From Actinomycetes bacterium (lineage in GTDB: Bacteria > Actinomycetota > Actinomycetes > Nanopelagicales > Nanopelagicaceae): 34,778 bases of DNA. The position numbers and the translations under genes are program-made. The stretch spans positions 1 to 34,778 of the forward strand of contig JANXME010000347.1 of the NCBI GenBank assembly GCA_025354785.1. Reading direction: 5' to 3'. Under the pieces are notes generated by a model, which saw nothing but the letters and a program-made list of their open reading frames with translations, was not told the DNA's origin and did no database searches. Shown here piece after piece: positions 11,000 through 17,382 of this stretch (the stretch's first letter is position 1; each line of letters opens with the position of its first letter).

Positions 11000-11218
11000 T
11001 TGATCCTTCAATTTATGGTCGGCATGTTGGCAGTGGCCATGACGATTCTCATTTTAAATTTTGTGGGATTCTTGGCAAGATCCTTCGAAGAGTATCCAAA
11101 CTACCTGGACCTGGAGAATGTGGTCATTGGCATACTCATCTTGGTGTGGTTGTCTTTTGCGACGGTCGTAGCGTGGTTTGTTGGCGGTTGCATCATCAAA
11201 ACAATCATTTCCTTGTAG
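11000..11218 (+). CDS. Two-span membrane protein, TTG start
   Basis: TTG 11000 follows AAGGAATAAGACA and the previous stop; ATG 11015 is an alternative. The product has two hydrophobic segments (MVGMLAVAMTILILNFVGFL and VVIGILILVWLSFATVVAWF) joined by an acidic loop. It is probably an inner-membrane protein. The role is unknown; the neighbouring secreted lipoprotein suggests an envelope-related module. Confidence 0.55.
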   Translation: MILQFMVGMLAVAMTILILNFVGFLARSFEEYPNYLDLENVVIGILILVWLSFATVVAWFVGGCIIKTIISL

Positions 11219-11230
11219 GAGAGCCCGAAA

Positions 11231-11689
11231 ATGTCGAAACTACTGAGTGACGCGACTGAAGCAGAATTGGAGTCGCAGCTGAAGGCCAGGAAGAAATCCA
11301 GATGTAACAATCCTGTCGGCACCTGGACGATTAAGACCGAGGGTGATTGCGAGGGTAAGAGTATTAAGACGATTGCTACGGAAACTGGGCATGTTGGTGA
11401 TCTTCTCTTGAAATACGCCGCTACGGCATACTACACCCTGTGGGCCGAATTAGTTACCGGAGCAGTGGACTCGCTTTACACTACGCCCAATACGGCGTCG
11501 GTAGCCGCAAGCACTTTCCCATTAGAGCCAGCGCTGGATCGTCTTACTACAGTGACCAATGTTGTTAGTGTTGACGAGATTATTCAGATAAGGAAGTTTT
11601 TGGGCGAGGAATTTGAGGTTGTGCGCGGTATCATGTTCCGTAGCGTCGTCATTTCTAAGAGGCTCCCCTCATGGGCTCGGACTACTTAG
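11231..11689 (+). CDS. 152-residue protein of unknown function
   Basis: ATG 11231 after GGAGAGCCCGAAA. The product (MSKLLSDATEAELESQLKAR...) starts with a helix and a basic Cys-containing turn (KKSRCNNPVGTWTIKTEGDC). It then has a helical middle (LLLKYAATAYYTLWAELVTG) and a strand-rich end (SLYTTPNTASVAASTFPLEP, VVRGIMFRSVVISKRL). The short motif LYTTPNTA recurs as LYTTPKDA in the protein at 11943. No family recognised. It overlaps the next gene by 19 bases. Confidence 0.55.
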   Translation: MSKLLSDATEAELESQLKARKKSRCNNPVGTWTIKTEGDCEGKSIKTIATETGHVGDLLLKYAATAYYTLWAELVTGAVDSLYTTPNTASVAASTFPLEPALDRLTTVTNVVSVDEIIQIRKFLGEEFEVVRGIMFRSVVISKRLPSWARTT

Positions 11690-11946
11690 TGGAGTGGGAT
11701 ACCGACGCGACTGATATTCCTATTTGTAAGAATAAGGTACATGACATTTCGTGCATCCTGTGGTACAAGCATACGCCAGAGCAGAAGGCAACCTTTACTG
11801 ACCCTCCATCATCCGATCCAGAATCCCTGCCTAGACAGGAACGCATTACGGATCGGCACATACTACAACCCTACGAGACACCCCCGCCACCTTCGTTTAA
11901 GAGCCGTAGAACCAAGAAACCCAAAACCAAAGGACGCCGAAAATGA
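11671..11946 (+). CDS. 91-residue protein with basic proline-rich tail
   Basis: ATG 11671 lies inside the end of the previous gene, behind AGAGGCTC. The product (MGSDYLVEWDTDATDIPICK...) is acidic first, then has a basic tail (PPPPSFKSRRTKKPKTKGRR) that may be disordered and could bind nucleic acid. No family recognised. ATGA overlap with 11943. Confidence 0.55.
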   Translation: MGSDYLVEWDTDATDIPICKNKVHDISCILWYKHTPEQKATFTDPPSSDPESLPRQERITDRHILQPYETPPPPSFKSRRTKKPKTKGRRK

Positions 11947-12155
11947 CCAAGTTTTTCACGCTTTACAGCTGTGGTGAGCCGGTTGTAGTTGCGGTTGGTG
12001 ATGCGTTTGTGGTGCCGCTTTACACTACGCCCAAGGACGCCGAAGAGGCGTTGATGTTTTACATTCATGAGGGAGCCAAGCTCGGATTTGACGACACTGG
12101 CACGTCCATCGAGGAAGTCACCATGGCACGTCCTGTGCAACCTGTATCCGCGTGA
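11943..12155 (+). CDS. 70-residue alpha/beta protein
   Basis: ATGA overlap sets the start. MTKFFTLYSCGEPVVVAVGD then AFVVPLYTTPKDAEEALMFY has a two-strand then helix layout similar to DpnD/PcfM-like proteins and to 12909 (MSKFFKLYVRR...). The end carries a sigma-54-like box in its coding DNA. Function unknown. Confidence 0.6.
   Translation: MTKFFTLYSCGEPVVVAVGDAFVVPLYTTPKDAEEALMFYIHEGAKLGFDDTGTSIEEVTMARPVQPVSA
12124..12139 (+). promoter_or_regulatory. Weaker sigma-54-like box
   Basis: TGGCACGTCCTGTGCA: perfect -24 half, GTGCA instead of TTGCA, correct 10-base spacing. It lies inside the last codons of the 11943 gene, before the membrane peptide at 12152. Confidence 0.35.
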
Positions 12156-12244
12156 AAACTGACACCGGACTGCCCGAAGCCATTTATATGATGGTCTGCG
12201 TGCTGGCGATCGTCGTGGGCATCGTTTTCTTCCTATGGATTTAA
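12152..12244 (+). CDS. 30-residue membrane peptide, GTG start
   Basis: GTG 12152 overlaps the previous stop (GTGA). The product (MKTDTGLPEAIYMMVCVLAI, then VVGIVFFLWI) is a short polar start and one transmembrane segment. It is probably inserted in the membrane and expressed by translational coupling. Function unknown. Confidence 0.5.
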   Translation: MKTDTGLPEAIYMMVCVLAIVVGIVFFLWI

Positions 12245-12254
12245 GCATGGTCAG

Positions 12255-12626
12255 ATGGGAGCGCTGGATTGTGATTTTCGGTGTGTACCTGACCATCATG
12301 GATTGGGATGGTCACACTGCAGGAAATGCATGAAGACGTTGATGGGACATGGCGCCACTGTGATTGAGATTACGCACGTCGCCATGATTTGGGAGGGTAA
12401 GCTCTACTCTCTACCTAAACCCAATCGCCACCACAATCTAATCCAGATGGCTTTTGCCGAGACGGGGCATCCTGTCTATCAAAGTTGGCAGGGATTCTTA
12501 GATAGCAACGGCAAGTTTGTGGGTCGGAAGGAGGCTTATAAAACCGCTTTAAAGGCGTGTCAGCTGGACATAATGCGCCCCAAGACTTGCCCACTACACT
12601 TATTGTTTTCAGAGGATATCTGGTAA
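12255..12626 (+). CDS. Phage protein with YSLP-RHH and QGF motifs
   Basis: The well-supported part (from Met at 12330: GHGATVIEITHVAMIWEGKL, YSLPKPNRHHNLIQ..., QSWQGFLDSNGKFVGRKEAY, then A-x-x-x-A-C-Q) matches a widespread small phage protein of unknown function. The start is uncertain. From 12255 an extra Cys/His segment is added (CVPDHHGLGWSHCRKC). Alternatively a 28-codon hydrophobic frame at 12247-12333 ends with an ATGA overlap onto 12330. Confidence 0.65.
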   Translation: MGALDCDFRCVPDHHGLGWSHCRKCMKTLMGHGATVIEITHVAMIWEGKLYSLPKPNRHHNLIQMAFAETGHPVYQSWQGFLDSNGKFVGRKEAYKTALKACQLDIMRPKTCPLHLLFSEDIW

Positions 12627-12925
12627 TGACTCGAAAAGAATTTGAGAGTTTAGTTAAAAAACTTAACCCATGCCAAACGGGAATGGCACGTCTGCGTCAT
12701 GCCAAGGGCACGGTGCTCCAGGTGCTCAAGGAGTATGCTGCCTGTGAAGCTCATCCCAGGTGGCTGTTAACAGATCGACAACGGTTGCTAGATCAAGATT
12801 TTGCATGGCTTGAATTAAATGTTCGCAGTCTATCTCTACCGATGTATAGTGATGGTGTCAGTCGTCCTGCGCATAGGGCCGCCAAGCGTCTTATAGTCGA
12901 GCTCAAGCGTGTCAAAATTTTTTAA
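12626..12925 (+). CDS. MTRKEF-family protein, paralog 1
   Basis: 99 residues; ATG 12626 overlaps the previous stop region. MTRKEFESLVKKLNPCQTGM then RLRHAKGTVLQVLKEYAACE and FAWLELNV define a family present five times here (also 13129, 13388, 14820, 15341). Shared features are an N-terminal helix, Cys or Ser followed by x-x-G, GTVLQVLK, and an aromatic D-x-x-WL. This recalls the short C-x-E-A-x-x-W...DWLLW proteins of phages and myxobacteria. Function unknown. Confidence 0.65.
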   Translation: MTRKEFESLVKKLNPCQTGMARLRHAKGTVLQVLKEYAACEAHPRWLLTDRQRLLDQDFAWLELNVRSLSLPMYSDGVSRPAHRAAKRLIVELKRVKIF

Positions 12926-13118
12926 GCTCTATGTGCGTCGCCAACTGTACATGGAAGTAGTCATAGAAGCCAATTCCAAAAATGAGGCGCAACGTCTACT
13001 TGGTCGAGATATCATAAACCGTACCGGTCGATATGATCTCCGTTGGATTGGTAACCATGAAGATTTTGTAACCCTGATTTGTGAGATAGATAAAGATGGG
13101 AAAGCAATTCCTGATTAA
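12909..13118 (+). CDS. DpnD/PcfM-like small protein, GTG start
   Basis: GTG 12909 inside the end of the previous gene. MSKFFKLYVRRQLYMEVVIE, then ANSKNEAQRLL, has the strand-strand-helix pattern with E-A-N-S-K-N-E-A, as in the 7528 protein. The end (DFVTLICEIDKDGKAIPD) is a further strand pair. Function unknown. Confidence 0.55.
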   Translation: MSKFFKLYVRRQLYMEVVIEANSKNEAQRLLGRDIINRTGRYDLRWIGNHEDFVTLICEIDKDGKAIPD

Positions 13119-13128
13119 GGAGTCCACA

Positions 13129-13386
13129 ATGACACGTAAAGAGTTTCATAAGTTGGTCAAGTCCCTGCATCCTTGCGCAGATGGCATGCGCCGCCTTCGT
13201 GCCAAAAAGGGGACAGTGTTGCAGGTGCTCAAACAATATGCCAAACACGAGCGTGTTTGGAATCCCCACAAACGCGGATATAAAATGAATTGTGATTTCT
13301 GCTGGTTACGCAATATGGTCTGTTGGTGGCGTACCACAATCTGTAAGATGATTTATAAGCAAATGAAACGCGCCAAGGTTATCTAA
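13129..13386 (+). CDS. MTRKEF-family protein, paralog 2
   Basis: 85 residues; ATG 13129 follows AAGGAGTCCACA. MTRKEFHKLVKSLHPCADGM then RLRAKKGTVLQVLKQYAKHE is nearly the same as paralog 1 over 40 residues. The second half is Trp/Cys-rich and basic (NCDFCWLRNMVCWWRTTICK). Tandem duplication with 13388 is likely. Confidence 0.65.
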   Translation: MTRKEFHKLVKSLHPCADGMRRLRAKKGTVLQVLKQYAKHERVWNPHKRGYKMNCDFCWLRNMVCWWRTTICKMIYKQMKRAKVI

Positions 13387-13387
13387 C

Positions 13388-13699
13388 ATGACTAAAAAAG
13401 AATTTTGCTCATTGATTTCAAAGCTTAAACCGTGTGATGAAGGGTTGGTCCGCCTGCGCAACTCGCCAGGAACTCTGAGACAGGTACTGAAGCGGTATGC
13501 ATCGTACAAGATCAACTACAGTTCCCATAGCCCTCAGCAGTGTGGTAGACACCGCCGCGCAATCGATTTTGATTGGTTGCTCCATATCGTAGAAATGAGC
13601 ATTTATCATCTGGGTTATGATATCAGGGTACTCAAAAAGATTATGGCAGAGCTAGATCGCACCCTGCCGAATGTGCAGCGGCAACCACGTCCCTATTAG
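13388..13699 (+). CDS. MTRKEF-family protein, paralog 3
   Basis: 103 residues starting one base after the previous stop. MTKKEFCSLISKLKPCDEGL then RLRNSPGTLRQVLKRYASYK shows the family pattern, and FDWLLHIVEMSIYHLG the aromatic second half. The C-terminus is basic and proline-rich. It is followed within five bases by sigma-54-like box 5. Confidence 0.65.
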   Translation: MTKKEFCSLISKLKPCDEGLVRLRNSPGTLRQVLKRYASYKINYSSHSPQQCGRHRRAIDFDWLLHIVEMSIYHLGYDIRVLKKIMAELDRTLPNVQRQPRPY

Positions 13700-13703
13700 A
13701 CAC

Positions 13704-13719
13704 TGGCACGCCCATTGCA
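13704..13719 (+). promoter_or_regulatory. Sigma-54-like -24/-12 promoter, copy 5
   Basis: TGGCACGCCCATTGCA, an exact match to the RpoN consensus TGGCACG-N4-TTGCA, in the gap between 13699 and ATG 13748. Confidence 0.8.
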
Positions 13720-13747
13720 TTTCTTCTTGTCTCCAGGAGAAGAGTCG

Positions 13748-14107
13748 ATGGTACACTTGCTCGCCGCGATGCTTGTCGTTAGTCCACCGAGGCCCCGGAC
13801 GGTGCCAGTCGTTCTCAAGCATTGTTTGACTCAATGTAAAGACGGTTACGATGACAGTGTACGCAGGTGTTGGTATGACGAAGCAAAATCTTGCAAAATC
13901 GAGTGTGTTGTCACACGTTGGCGACAATGTCTCCCAACAGTGGTGGTGTTGGGTAATTGGAACCCAACTCCTGCAGATTATCTGCCAGAGTCTTACGATT
14001 TTGTCCAATATCCGCCAGATACGTTTGTCTCGCATCTCGCAGATTCACCTGAACCAGAAACTCCGACATATCACTTTAGCGGCCATTTCGGCGTCGTGAA
14101 GGAATAA
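13748..14107 (+). CDS. 119-residue Cys-rich protein, possibly exported
   Basis: ATG 13748 behind CAGGAGAAGAG, 29 bases after the promoter box. The N-terminus (MVHLLAAMLVVSPPRPRTVP) is a short hydrophobic segment that could act as a signal or anchor. Six Cys follow within 50 residues (HCLTQCKDGYDDSVRRCWYD, SCKIECVV), an even number that would suit disulphides after export. The end is proline-rich and acidic. No family recognised. Confidence 0.55.
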   Translation: MVHLLAAMLVVSPPRPRTVPVVLKHCLTQCKDGYDDSVRRCWYDEAKSCKIECVVTRWRQCLPTVVVLGNWNPTPADYLPESYDFVQYPPDTFVSHLADSPEPETPTYHFSGHFGVVKE

Positions 14108-14109
14108 CT

Positions 14110-14349
14110 ATGGCAAATTTGCTCAAGCAGGATCTGGTTGGCAAAATGGTAGTACTTAATAAAGAGGCGTTTGACGAGCCTTTTTCGGAGGCTGATCGTA
14201 CCTGCAAGGTGATTGGTGGGTTCGGGTCAAACGACATGGACATTGACGACCCGCGCTGTCTTTCACGTCGGGGCGGTGCGTTGTATGTTGAGTGGCCCGA
14301 TGGTTCGTCGGGCGCGTTCCGTGGTCTGGACGTGGAGAAACTAGCATGA
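14110..14349 (+). CDS. 79-residue beta-rich protein
   Basis: ATG 14110 follows AAGGAATAACT. The product (MANLLKQDLVGKMVVLNKEA...) is beta-rich with VIGGFGSNDMDIDDPRC, then GGALYVEWPDGSSGAFRGLD. It looks like a small barrel-type domain. No family recognised. ATGA overlap with the next gene. Confidence 0.6.
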   Translation: MANLLKQDLVGKMVVLNKEAFDEPFSEADRTCKVIGGFGSNDMDIDDPRCLSRRGGALYVEWPDGSSGAFRGLDVEKLA

Positions 14350-14546
14350 GCGTCTTGGCGATCATGGCAATGACGAGCATCATGGATACGCCCGGTCCGC
14401 AAGAGCGTGTTGATGTGCCCGTTCGGCGGGTGCGGTCGTCGCACACACACCCGTTCGAGACGACGGCCCAAGCGCGCGACAGAAAGAAACTAGAGCGGCA
14501 ACGTAAAAAGAAGGCCCGCGCCGACCAGCGCCGGATAGAAAGATGA
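14346..14546 (+). CDS. 66-residue basic protein
   Basis: ATGA overlap sets the start. The product (MSVLAIMAMTSIMDTPGPQE...) has a short hydrophobic start, then a strongly basic tail (RDRKKLERQRKKKARADQRR). The tail probably binds nucleic acid or is disordered. Function unknown. Confidence 0.55.
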   Translation: MSVLAIMAMTSIMDTPGPQERVDVPVRRVRSSHTHPFETTAQARDRKKLERQRKKKARADQRRIER

Positions 14547-14570
14547 TCTCAGAGCCACGAAACGAATAGT

Positions 14571-14586
14571 TGGCACGGCCATTGCA
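14571..14586 (+). promoter_or_regulatory. Sigma-54-like -24/-12 promoter, copy 6
   Basis: TGGCACGGCCATTGCA, exact match to the RpoN consensus, in the gap between 14546 and ATG 14632. Confidence 0.8.
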
Positions 14587-14631
14587 CACCGGGACGGGGC
14601 CACGCAGTTCAGCGCCAACCAAGGATCAATA

Positions 14632-14823
14632 ATGAATACCCGTCTCATCCCAACCGATTTCGGTTTCGAGATTCACCTCCGAATAGTTGATAACGACTCC
14701 AGGTCGCCGTTCAAGCAGTTCGGCACGGGTGTGGGTGTAACCATGGAGCAACATCTGGGCCGCGAACTTACTCCGGCAGAGCTAAAGTCGTTGGCTACCA
14801 ACAAGTATGTGGAGATTGCATGA
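14632..14823 (+). CDS. 63-residue protein of unknown function
   Basis: ATG 14632 behind CCAAGGATCAATA, 46 bases after the promoter box. The product (MNTRLIPTDFGFEIHLRIVD...) has strands early and a helix later (GRELTPAELKSLATNKYVEI). No family recognised. ATGA overlap with the MTRKEF-family gene at 14820 puts that gene in the same unit. Confidence 0.6.
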   Translation: MNTRLIPTDFGFEIHLRIVDNDSRSPFKQFGTGVGVTMEQHLGRELTPAELKSLATNKYVEIA

Positions 14824-15299
14824 CCCGCAAAGATTTTTTGAAAATCTTGAGGAAGTTAGACGCTTGTGGTGAAGGTTACGACACTGCTGCAGCCTCCAAA
14901 GGCGCAGTCTTCACAGTGGCGAAGGCGTGGAGGGACTCATACGGCTGGACGTGTGTACGTCAATATTATGACTGGTTAAAGCAAGAGCTCGACTCGCCGG
15001 GCAACCTGACCCGCAAAGAATACGCCCAGATGGTCGACTTGATGCATCGCCTTGAGCCAAATTTTATGACCCGGGCTGAAAGAGCAAAAAAGATAGACCT
15101 CGAAGATACATTGAATGAAATTACCTGTAGTCTAAGTACTGCAAGAAGTATGTTAAACGACGCCCAAGATCTAGAAGACTCAATCAGATCGGACCTAGAA
15201 AACGCCCATGCAGATACGAAGATGTATACGAAAGAAGTGAGAGAAAAAACCATTCGGGGACAAAAGTTGGAGAATGAGCTTAAGCGATTCGATAAGTAG
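14820..15299 (+). CDS. MTRKEF-family protein with coiled-coil tail, paralog 4
   Basis: 159 residues. MTRKDFLKILRKLDACGEGY then KGAVFTVAKAWRDSYGW and YDWLKQEL shows the family pattern over residues 1-60. Residues about 85-159 add a long charged helix with heptad features (EDTLNEITCSLSTARSMLND, AQDLEDSIRSDLENAHADTK), probably a coiled coil. It is the only one of the five paralogs with this extension. Function unknown. Confidence 0.65.
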   Translation: MTRKDFLKILRKLDACGEGYDTAAASKGAVFTVAKAWRDSYGWTCVRQYYDWLKQELDSPGNLTRKEYAQMVDLMHRLEPNFMTRAERAKKIDLEDTLNEITCSLSTARSMLNDAQDLEDSIRSDLENAHADTKMYTKEVREKTIRGQKLENELKRFDK

Positions 15300-15340
15300 C
15301 AAATTTGCAAGGTTGTTAAACCAAAGGAGAAGTAAATAAT

Positions 15341-15601
15341 ATGCGTAGAGTTGATTTTGTTGAAGTGCTGAAGAAGTTAGGTGCCAGTCCCGAGGGTATT
15401 GAGGCTGTCAGCCGAGTTCCCGGTAAGGTGACTCAGGTTGCACGAAAGTTTGCACATCCGCGTGGTCGAGGTGCGCCGGTCAAGCGTCAGTATTTTGATT
15501 GGCTGGTCGAGCAAGTCGCGACCATCAACACCGCTCTGACTCCGTTCGAGCAGAGCGAGGTTACGCAGATCGTCACTAACGCCGACACCGTTCGGCAGTA
15601 A
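15341..15601 (+). CDS. MTRKEF-family protein, paralog 5
   Basis: 86 residues; ATG 15341 behind AAAGGAGAAG. MRRVDFVEVLKKLGASPEGI then VPGKVTQVARKFAHPRGRGA and YFDWLVEQVATI keeps the family layout, but the usual Cys is replaced by Ser. Codons are more GC-rich than in paralogs 1-4. It is followed by a long gene-free stretch with hairpins. Confidence 0.65.
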   Translation: MRRVDFVEVLKKLGASPEGIEAVSRVPGKVTQVARKFAHPRGRGAPVKRQYFDWLVEQVATINTALTPFEQSEVTQIVTNADTVRQ

Positions 15602-15835
15602 ACATTCACAAGGACTAGGGGTTTAGGTGGAGCCGGCCTAAACTTGCGGAGATAACTTCTTCCAACAGAGCAATCCTTGACTATATAAACCCGGTTTGGC
15701 GAATTGGAACCGGTGCTCTAAATATTCGCTCAGTACGCAAGGGCTAAATCTTTATCATAAATCTAGCTGGTCCCAACCAGAGAGCACTGGTTTAGATTTA
15801 GCCTTTGCGCATTGATTTACACAATGGAGAATACA
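15602..15835 (+). promoter_or_regulatory. Gene-free regulatory region with three hairpins
   Basis: GTTTAGG/CCTAAAC (15621-15643); CCGGTT/AACCGG (15691-15713); and a 16-base-pair stem (15736-15751 with 15794-15809, one G-T pair) enclosing CTGGT/ACCAG (15767-15780). TATATAAA at 15682 could be a -10 element with TTCCAA as -35, and the CCGGTT repeat just downstream could be an operator. No gene is seen. Confidence 0.5.
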
Positions 15836-16165
15836 ATGAATTTTGGAGAACCAAAAAGTCTAGATGCAGCCTTTGCAGATTTGACTGTCCCACAGCGATT
15901 CGTATATCTGTTGTTGAGTATCCCGCTTACTCCGATACATGGGCTGGTGTTCTCATGTCTATGGAATTGGTTCCTTGTGCCGCTCGGTCTGATTCATGTC
16001 AGCTGGATTCATATGCTTGGTGTCGGACTCGTCACGTACGGTCTTACCAGCACATACGGCGCTGCGACCAAATCGGTCGATAGTGCATTCGAATATGTCG
16101 TTGGGCGATACATGTTTTTGGGAGTCATCCTTCTTGAGGGCTGGATTGTCCATGCACTCATGTAA
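15836..16165 (+). CDS. Multi-span membrane protein
   Basis: ATG 15836 has GGAGA upstream; ATG 15824 is an alternative. 109 residues (MNFGEPKSLDAAFADLTVPQ...) with hydrophobic segments near 22-42 (FVYLLLSIPLTPIHGLVFSC), 43-68 (NWFLVPLGLIHVSWIHMLGV) and the C-terminus (YMFLGVILLEGWIVHALM). It is probably an inner-membrane protein with three spans. No family recognised; neighbours are also membrane or lipoproteins. Confidence 0.6.
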   Translation: MNFGEPKSLDAAFADLTVPQRFVYLLLSIPLTPIHGLVFSCLWNWFLVPLGLIHVSWIHMLGVGLVTYGLTSTYGAATKSVDSAFEYVVGRYMFLGVILLEGWIVHALM

Positions 16166-16179
16166 CAACGGAGAGTAAA

Positions 16180-16377
16180 ATGTCACTGTTTAATGTTTGT
16201 GTTTTGGCGTATGTATTTATCGCCGGCATGATGTTCAATAGTATGCTGGAGGTTGAGGACGACAAACGCACGCCTCTTGCGCGGATGTCAATCGGTGTGA
16301 TTAAGCTAGGCGGATCATCTGTCTGGCCGCTGGTGGCATTTATCACGTTCATGGATTCGCTCGGGAGTTATTTATGA
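16180..16377 (+). CDS. Two-span membrane protein
   Basis: ATG 16180 behind CGGAGAGTAAA. The product (MSLFNVCVLAYVFIAGMMFN...) has an N-terminal span, a charged loop (EVEDDKRTPLAR) and a second span (GGSSVWPLVAFITFMDSLGS). ATGA overlap with the lipoprotein gene at 16374 suggests they act together at the envelope. Confidence 0.6.
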   Translation: MSLFNVCVLAYVFIAGMMFNSMLEVEDDKRTPLARMSIGVIKLGGSSVWPLVAFITFMDSLGSYL

Positions 16378-16613
16378 AGTTAGCAGTCTTTGCGCTGTGC
16401 ATGTTTACGGGTTGCGCGACCACCACCGCTCCCCAACGTCGAGTGATGACCAACAATGAGGAGTTCGCCAATGCACCACCGACCTTCATTTTCACCGAAG
16501 CTATCAGACTAAATCGTGACCAGACTATTGTTTGTACATATCTGGCTAAGCGGAACGGATTCTTTTGCCAGACCCCACAGGAGTTTTTAGCGATGCAGTC
16601 TAAGAACCCGTGA
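16374..16613 (+). CDS. Small lipoprotein
   Basis: 79 residues. MKLAVFALCMFTGC is a short signal ending in a lipobox-like FTGC with Ala-Thr-Thr-Thr after the Cys, typical of Gram-negative lipoproteins. The mature part (FANAPPTFIFTEAIRLNRDQ, YLAKRNGFFCQTPQEFL) holds two further Cys that could form a disulphide. The small size would suit a superinfection or spanin-like role, but that is only a suggestion. Confidence 0.6.
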   Translation: MKLAVFALCMFTGCATTTAPQRRVMTNNEEFANAPPTFIFTEAIRLNRDQTIVCTYLAKRNGFFCQTPQEFLAMQSKNP

Positions 16614-16614
16614 T

Positions 16615-16630
16615 TGGCATGGTGGTTGCA
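16615..16630 (+). promoter_or_regulatory. Sigma-54-like -24/-12 promoter, copy 7
   Basis: TGGCATGGTGGTTGCA, correct spacing, directly after the lipoprotein stop and 26 bases before ATG 16656. Confidence 0.7.
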
Positions 16631-16655
16631 ATTTTTCCTGGTTGGAGGGGCACAC

Positions 16656-16796
16656 ATGGACTTGGTGTACGAGTTGGAAGAGGACGGGGACCCTGAATTG
16701 GCTGCGCTCATTCGAAAGGCTATCGAGGACAACACAACTACACAAGTTGATGAGGACGTTGAATATGAACGCTTCCTCAACAATGAAGGTATATAA
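16656..16796 (+). CDS. 46-residue acidic protein
   Basis: ATG 16656 behind GGAGGGGCACAC; an in-frame TTG at 16614 would overlap the promoter box and is rejected. The product (MDLVYELEEDGDPELAALIR...) is acidic and helical. It is the first gene behind box 7, and its TAA shares a base with the next start. Function unknown. Confidence 0.6.
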   Translation: MDLVYELEEDGDPELAALIRKAIEDNTTTQVDEDVEYERFLNNEGI

Positions 16797-17119
16797 TGAC
16801 GGTTAGTTTCCATTTGGACTACGCCGTTGAGGTTATTAACCCGGCCAATTCTGTAGAGTGGATGTACATAAGTATATATTCATCACTAGATGAAGCGACT
16901 AAGGTTGCGGACTCCATGCCGGGTGCAAGGGTACGTACGTTCACGGTGGCAACCTACAAGAAAGTTCTAGATGTGGCAAGCGAACCAGAAGTTAATATAA
17001 AGGATGGTGACGAAGATGGGTCCCAAGATGTTGAAGGTAGTTCTCCGCAAGCCAACGATTCGAGTGATGCGCACGCCGGGACCGTACAGCCAGTGGATCA
17101 TAGCATCTCGCTCCCTTGA
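16796..17119 (+). CDS. 107-residue protein, overlapping the next frame
   Basis: ATG 16796 overlaps the previous stop. Residues 1-68 (MTVSFHLDYAVEVINPANSV, YISIYSSLDEATKVADSMPG) look like a two-strand then helix domain. The Ser/Asp-rich end overlaps the 17004 frame by 116 bases and looks disordered, so an indel ending the gene earlier is possible. Function unknown. Confidence 0.5.
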   Translation: MTVSFHLDYAVEVINPANSVEWMYISIYSSLDEATKVADSMPGARVRTFTVATYKKVLDVASEPEVNIKDGDEDGSQDVEGSSPQANDSSDAHAGTVQPVDHSISLP

Positions 17120-17231
17120 CAAGTTGGGTCGCCGAACCGTTAACTTTCTGGGTGCGTTCGTGACGCGAGAAGATGCACGTGCTTCAGCACAGGTGCTCAA
17201 ACGTATTTTTGAGGTAGAAAACGATGACTGA
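17004..17231 (+). CDS. 75-residue basic protein
   Basis: ATG 17004 (AAAGG nearby) or 17016. The product (MLKVVLRKPTIRVMRTPGPY, SQWIIASRSLDKLGRRTVNF) is basic with strands, then a helix (TREDARASAQVLKRIFEVEN). It looks more protein-like than the overlapping end of the previous frame. Function unknown. It overlaps the next start. Confidence 0.5.
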   Translation: MVTKMGPKMLKVVLRKPTIRVMRTPGPYSQWIIASRSLDKLGRRTVNFLGAFVTREDARASAQVLKRIFEVENDD

Positions 17232-17379
17232 CTGTCGCGAAGCCCTGAAGGTCCTAAACGCAGCCATCGTCAAATTTAACAATGCATGTGCTGATGAAAA
17301 TTCCGACAAACTTTGTGCTTGTCAAAAACTTCATGCCACCATCAAGGAGATTGGTGTGACCGCCGAGCCATGCCAATAG
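17224..17379 (+). CDS. 51-residue Cys-rich helical protein
   Basis: ATG 17224 overlaps the previous stop. The product (MTDCREALKVLNAAIVKFNN, then ACADENSDKLCACQKLHATI) has five Cys in two helices, possibly a disulphide- or metal-stabilised hairpin. It ends three bases before the CCA-adding enzyme gene, so the two are probably cotranslated. Confidence 0.55.
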   Translation: MTDCREALKVLNAAIVKFNNACADENSDKLCACQKLHATIKEIGVTAEPCQ

Positions 17380-17382
17380 TCT

